From SAR116 cluster bacterium AG-321-K23 (lineage in GTDB: Bacteria > Pseudomonadota > Alphaproteobacteria > Puniceispirillales > Marisalimonadaceae), in contig QBXO01000002.1 of the NCBI GenBank assembly GCA_003284565.1, positions 1 to 64,000 of the forward strand: 64,000 nt of DNA, written 5' to 3'. Below the pieces are notes generated by a model. That model did not search any database. It worked only from the letters and a program-made list of their open reading frames with translations, and had not been told where the DNA came from. Below are positions 62,525 to 64,000 of the stretch, one piece after another; positions within the stretch are counted from its first letter, which is position 1; every line of letters begins with the position of its first letter. The position numbers were made by a program, and so were the translations under genes.

Positions 62525-63170
62525 CCCATTCCTTTACTGGTTCTAATTTTCCATCTTTACCTAATTTAGGTCTATTTTTGGTAAAGGTATTTTCCAATCC
62601 AACCACTCCATAGTCCATATATCCTAATCTTACTAAAGGTCTAGCTGCAGAAGCATTAAATAACCCATCTTTAATAAATTTATCATTTATATAAATCCCA
62701 ACAACTTGACCAAATATAACATAATTTCCTTTACCAGTTTTTCTATCAACGTTAGGTAAATCTATCGTTTTCCAATGAGTGCACTCAAGGGCAGCCGCAG
62801 CTTCAGAAACAAATGGCGCAGAAACAAATTTACCAATTTGAGGTTTTAGACCAGCTAGTTCAAATTCATCAATTTCAGATCCTGCAGGCACGGAGCTACC
62901 ATTCATATGGTCAAATAAATCTTCAGTTGCCAAGGAAACTGTAAAATCTCCAGTTTCTTCAATATTTTTAACTGAATCTTTTATATCCACTGAAGAAAAC
63001 ATTACAAAGTGAGGTCTATCAGCAATTGCATTGAAATAACTATAAGGTGCCAAATTATAAACACCCATCTTTGAACGGCTTCCAATCCATCCTATTGGTC
63101 TAGGAGCTACTATTGCTTTAAAAGGATCGTGAGGAAGATTATGTTCGTTTTTAATTGTATCGTAGTGCAT
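62508..63170 (-). CDS. Flavin reductase-like (FMN-binding split-barrel) protein, 220 aa
   Basis: The start AIVAPRPIGWIGSRSKMG followed by NLAPYSYFNAIADRPHFVMF is the flavin_reduct domain signature; CTHWKTIDL and VIFGQVVGIYIND complete the barrel. It would reduce FMN/FAD with NAD(P)H or act on an unknown substrate with bound flavin. It precedes the PhyH gene, overlapping by 17 bp. Confidence 0.88.
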   Translation of the reverse strand: MHYDTIKNEHNLPHDPFKAIVAPRPIGWIGSRSKMGVYNLAPYSYFNAIADRPHFVMFSSVDIKDSVKNIEETGDFTVSLATEDLFDHMNGSSVPAGSEIDEFELAGLKPQIGKFVSAPFVSEAAAALECTHWKTIDLPNVDRKTGKGNYVIFGQVVGIYINDKFIKDGLFNASAARPLVRLGYMDYGVVGLENTFTKNRPKLGKDGKLEPVKEWDGIYR

Positions 63171-63266
63171 TTATGTTTCCAATAAAATTAAGATGGTTAC
63201 ATTTAAAATAAACATTATAAATTAAAAGTATAGAATAATTTATTATAACAAATGAAGTGTGAAATC

Positions 63267-64000
63267 ATGATTTATAGAGAAATACAGAATATTGGATTTA
63301 TTGGTTTAGGCGTAATGGGAAGCCCTATGTGTAAAAATTTAATTAAAAATAAAAACTGGAATATCCTCGTTCATGATTTAGACAGAGTTAAAGAAAAAGA
63401 CCTACAAAACCAAGGTGCCTCTATAGCTAAAAACCAAGAAGAGGTGTTTAATAATTCAGACATGGTTATAACATGTTTACCTGGAGGAGACTTTGTAAGA
63501 GATCTTTATTTTGGAGATAAACAACTAGTTTCTAAGTTAGCATCAAAAAAATTAATTGTAGATATGTCTACCTCTCAACCAGACCTCATGATCGAACTAA
63601 ATAAACATATTATAAATAAAGGATCATACTTTGCTGATGCTCCTATTGCTAGAACTAGACAAGCCGCAAAAGATGGTACACTTGCGATAATGGTTGGCTC
63701 AGATAAAATTGTTTATGAAAAAATACTACCAGTTTTAGAATATATGGGAAAAGATATTATGTATTGTGGTCAGGTAGGAACTGGGCAGATGACAAAAATT
63801 TTAAATAATATGATACTGTTTGAAACAGTTGTTGCATTATCCGAAGCTGCAAACATTGCTGAAAAATATGATATTAATGTAAAAGACTTATTTAAAAATA
63901 TTTCAAAATGTTCTGGTGATAGTTTTGCATTAAGAAACCACGGACTTAAAAGTATTGCAGAAGATTATTACCCCACTCCAGCGTTCTCTTCAGAATATGC
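63267..64000 (+). CDS. 3-hydroxyisobutyrate dehydrogenase-like, 3' end outside window
   Basis: It is a beta-hydroxyacid dehydrogenase with NAD motif IGFIGLGVMG (about 9-18), DMSTSQPD and the substrate-binding ADAPIARTRQAAKDG (Ala-Pro-x-x-G/A-R pattern) and GQVGTGQMTKILNN carrying the catalytic Lys. It belongs to the 3-HIBADH / tartronate-semialdehyde reductase / GLYR group. An earlier in-frame ATG at 63252 exists, but neither start has a strong ribosome site. The frame is open at the right edge (about 244 codons seen of 290). Confidence 0.85.
   Translation, partial: MIYREIQNIGFIGLGVMGSPMCKNLIKNKNWNILVHDLDRVKEKDLQNQGASIAKNQEEVFNNSDMVITCLPGGDFVRDLYFGDKQLVSKLASKKLIVDMSTSQPDLMIELNKHIINKGSYFADAPIARTRQAAKDGTLAIMVGSDKIVYEKILPVLEYMGKDIMYCGQVGTGQMTKILNNMILFETVVALSEAANIAEKYDINVKDLFKNISKCSGDSFALRNHGLKSIAEDYYPTPAFSSEY

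Noticed and set aside
1..64000. CRISPR array or cas genes
   Set aside because: No short regularly spaced repeats with unique spacers and no Cas-like product were seen; the only periodic repeats are coding MORN units.

Overview
The window is very AT-rich DNA with tightly packed genes, short intergenic gaps, CCA-encoding tRNAs, and many Fe(II)/2-oxoglutarate dioxygenases, CoA-lyase and aldolase-type enzymes and exporters. This suggests a streamlined marine alphaproteobacterium of the SAR11/HIMB59 kind. That placement is inference from gene content; there is no rRNA in the window.

Layout. (1) 1-1327: a MORN/pentapeptide-repeat secreted protein running off the left edge and an integrase N-terminal remnant, probably left from an older island. 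(2) 1394-8793: a 7.3-kb genomic island in the 3' end of tRNA-Arg(TCG). It is bounded by a 67-bp direct repeat (one mismatch) made of tRNA sequence. A complete tyrosine integrase lies beside the intact tRNA, and each end carries an identical 25-bp putative arm site. The cargo is a three-gene operon of unknown function, two MORN-repeat proteins, several small proteins and a ribbon-helix-helix-like regulator. (3) 8849-13494: an M20 amidohydrolase, an EthD-like protein, a small membrane protein, an AbrB-type transporter and a TauD-type dioxygenase.

(4) 13609-34057: the most striking region, about 20 kb holding 20 genes in three transcription units: a leftward operon (19955 to 13609), a divergent rightward operon (20101 to 28354) and a convergent leftward operon (34057 to 28363). 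Nearly all products are exported or membrane-anchored and most are unfamiliar. Recognisable parts are an ExbB/TolQ-like channel subunit, an ExbD/TolR-like partner with Glu in place of the usual Asp, two TonB/TolA-like anchored proteins, a lytic transglycosylase, a lipoprotein, a glycine-zipper protein, and a 910-residue protein whose C-terminal part resembles CsgG/FlgT. I read it as an undescribed, energised, peptidoglycan-crossing envelope machine; that function is inference.

(5) 34143-43522: a broken voltage-gated K+ channel gene, three PhyH-type dioxygenases (two in tandem duplication) around a thiolase, a ybbA-ybbP-tesA neighbourhood, and a hydratase coupled to a small membrane protein. 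(6) 43788-50063: MATE exporter, epimerase, epoxide hydrolase, periplasmic MsrA, long-form HPF, small barrel/VOC proteins and tRNA-Arg(TCT). (7) 50231-64000: metabolic operons (DapA-like, SDRs, class II aldolase, PhyH, MFS, alpha/beta hydrolase, methyltransferase, CitE-like lyase, TauE, BtuF-like protein, flavin reductase) ending in a truncated 3-hydroxyisobutyrate-dehydrogenase-like gene. Four small genes of 42, 50, 52 and 57 codons were found by reading the sequence and its overlaps.
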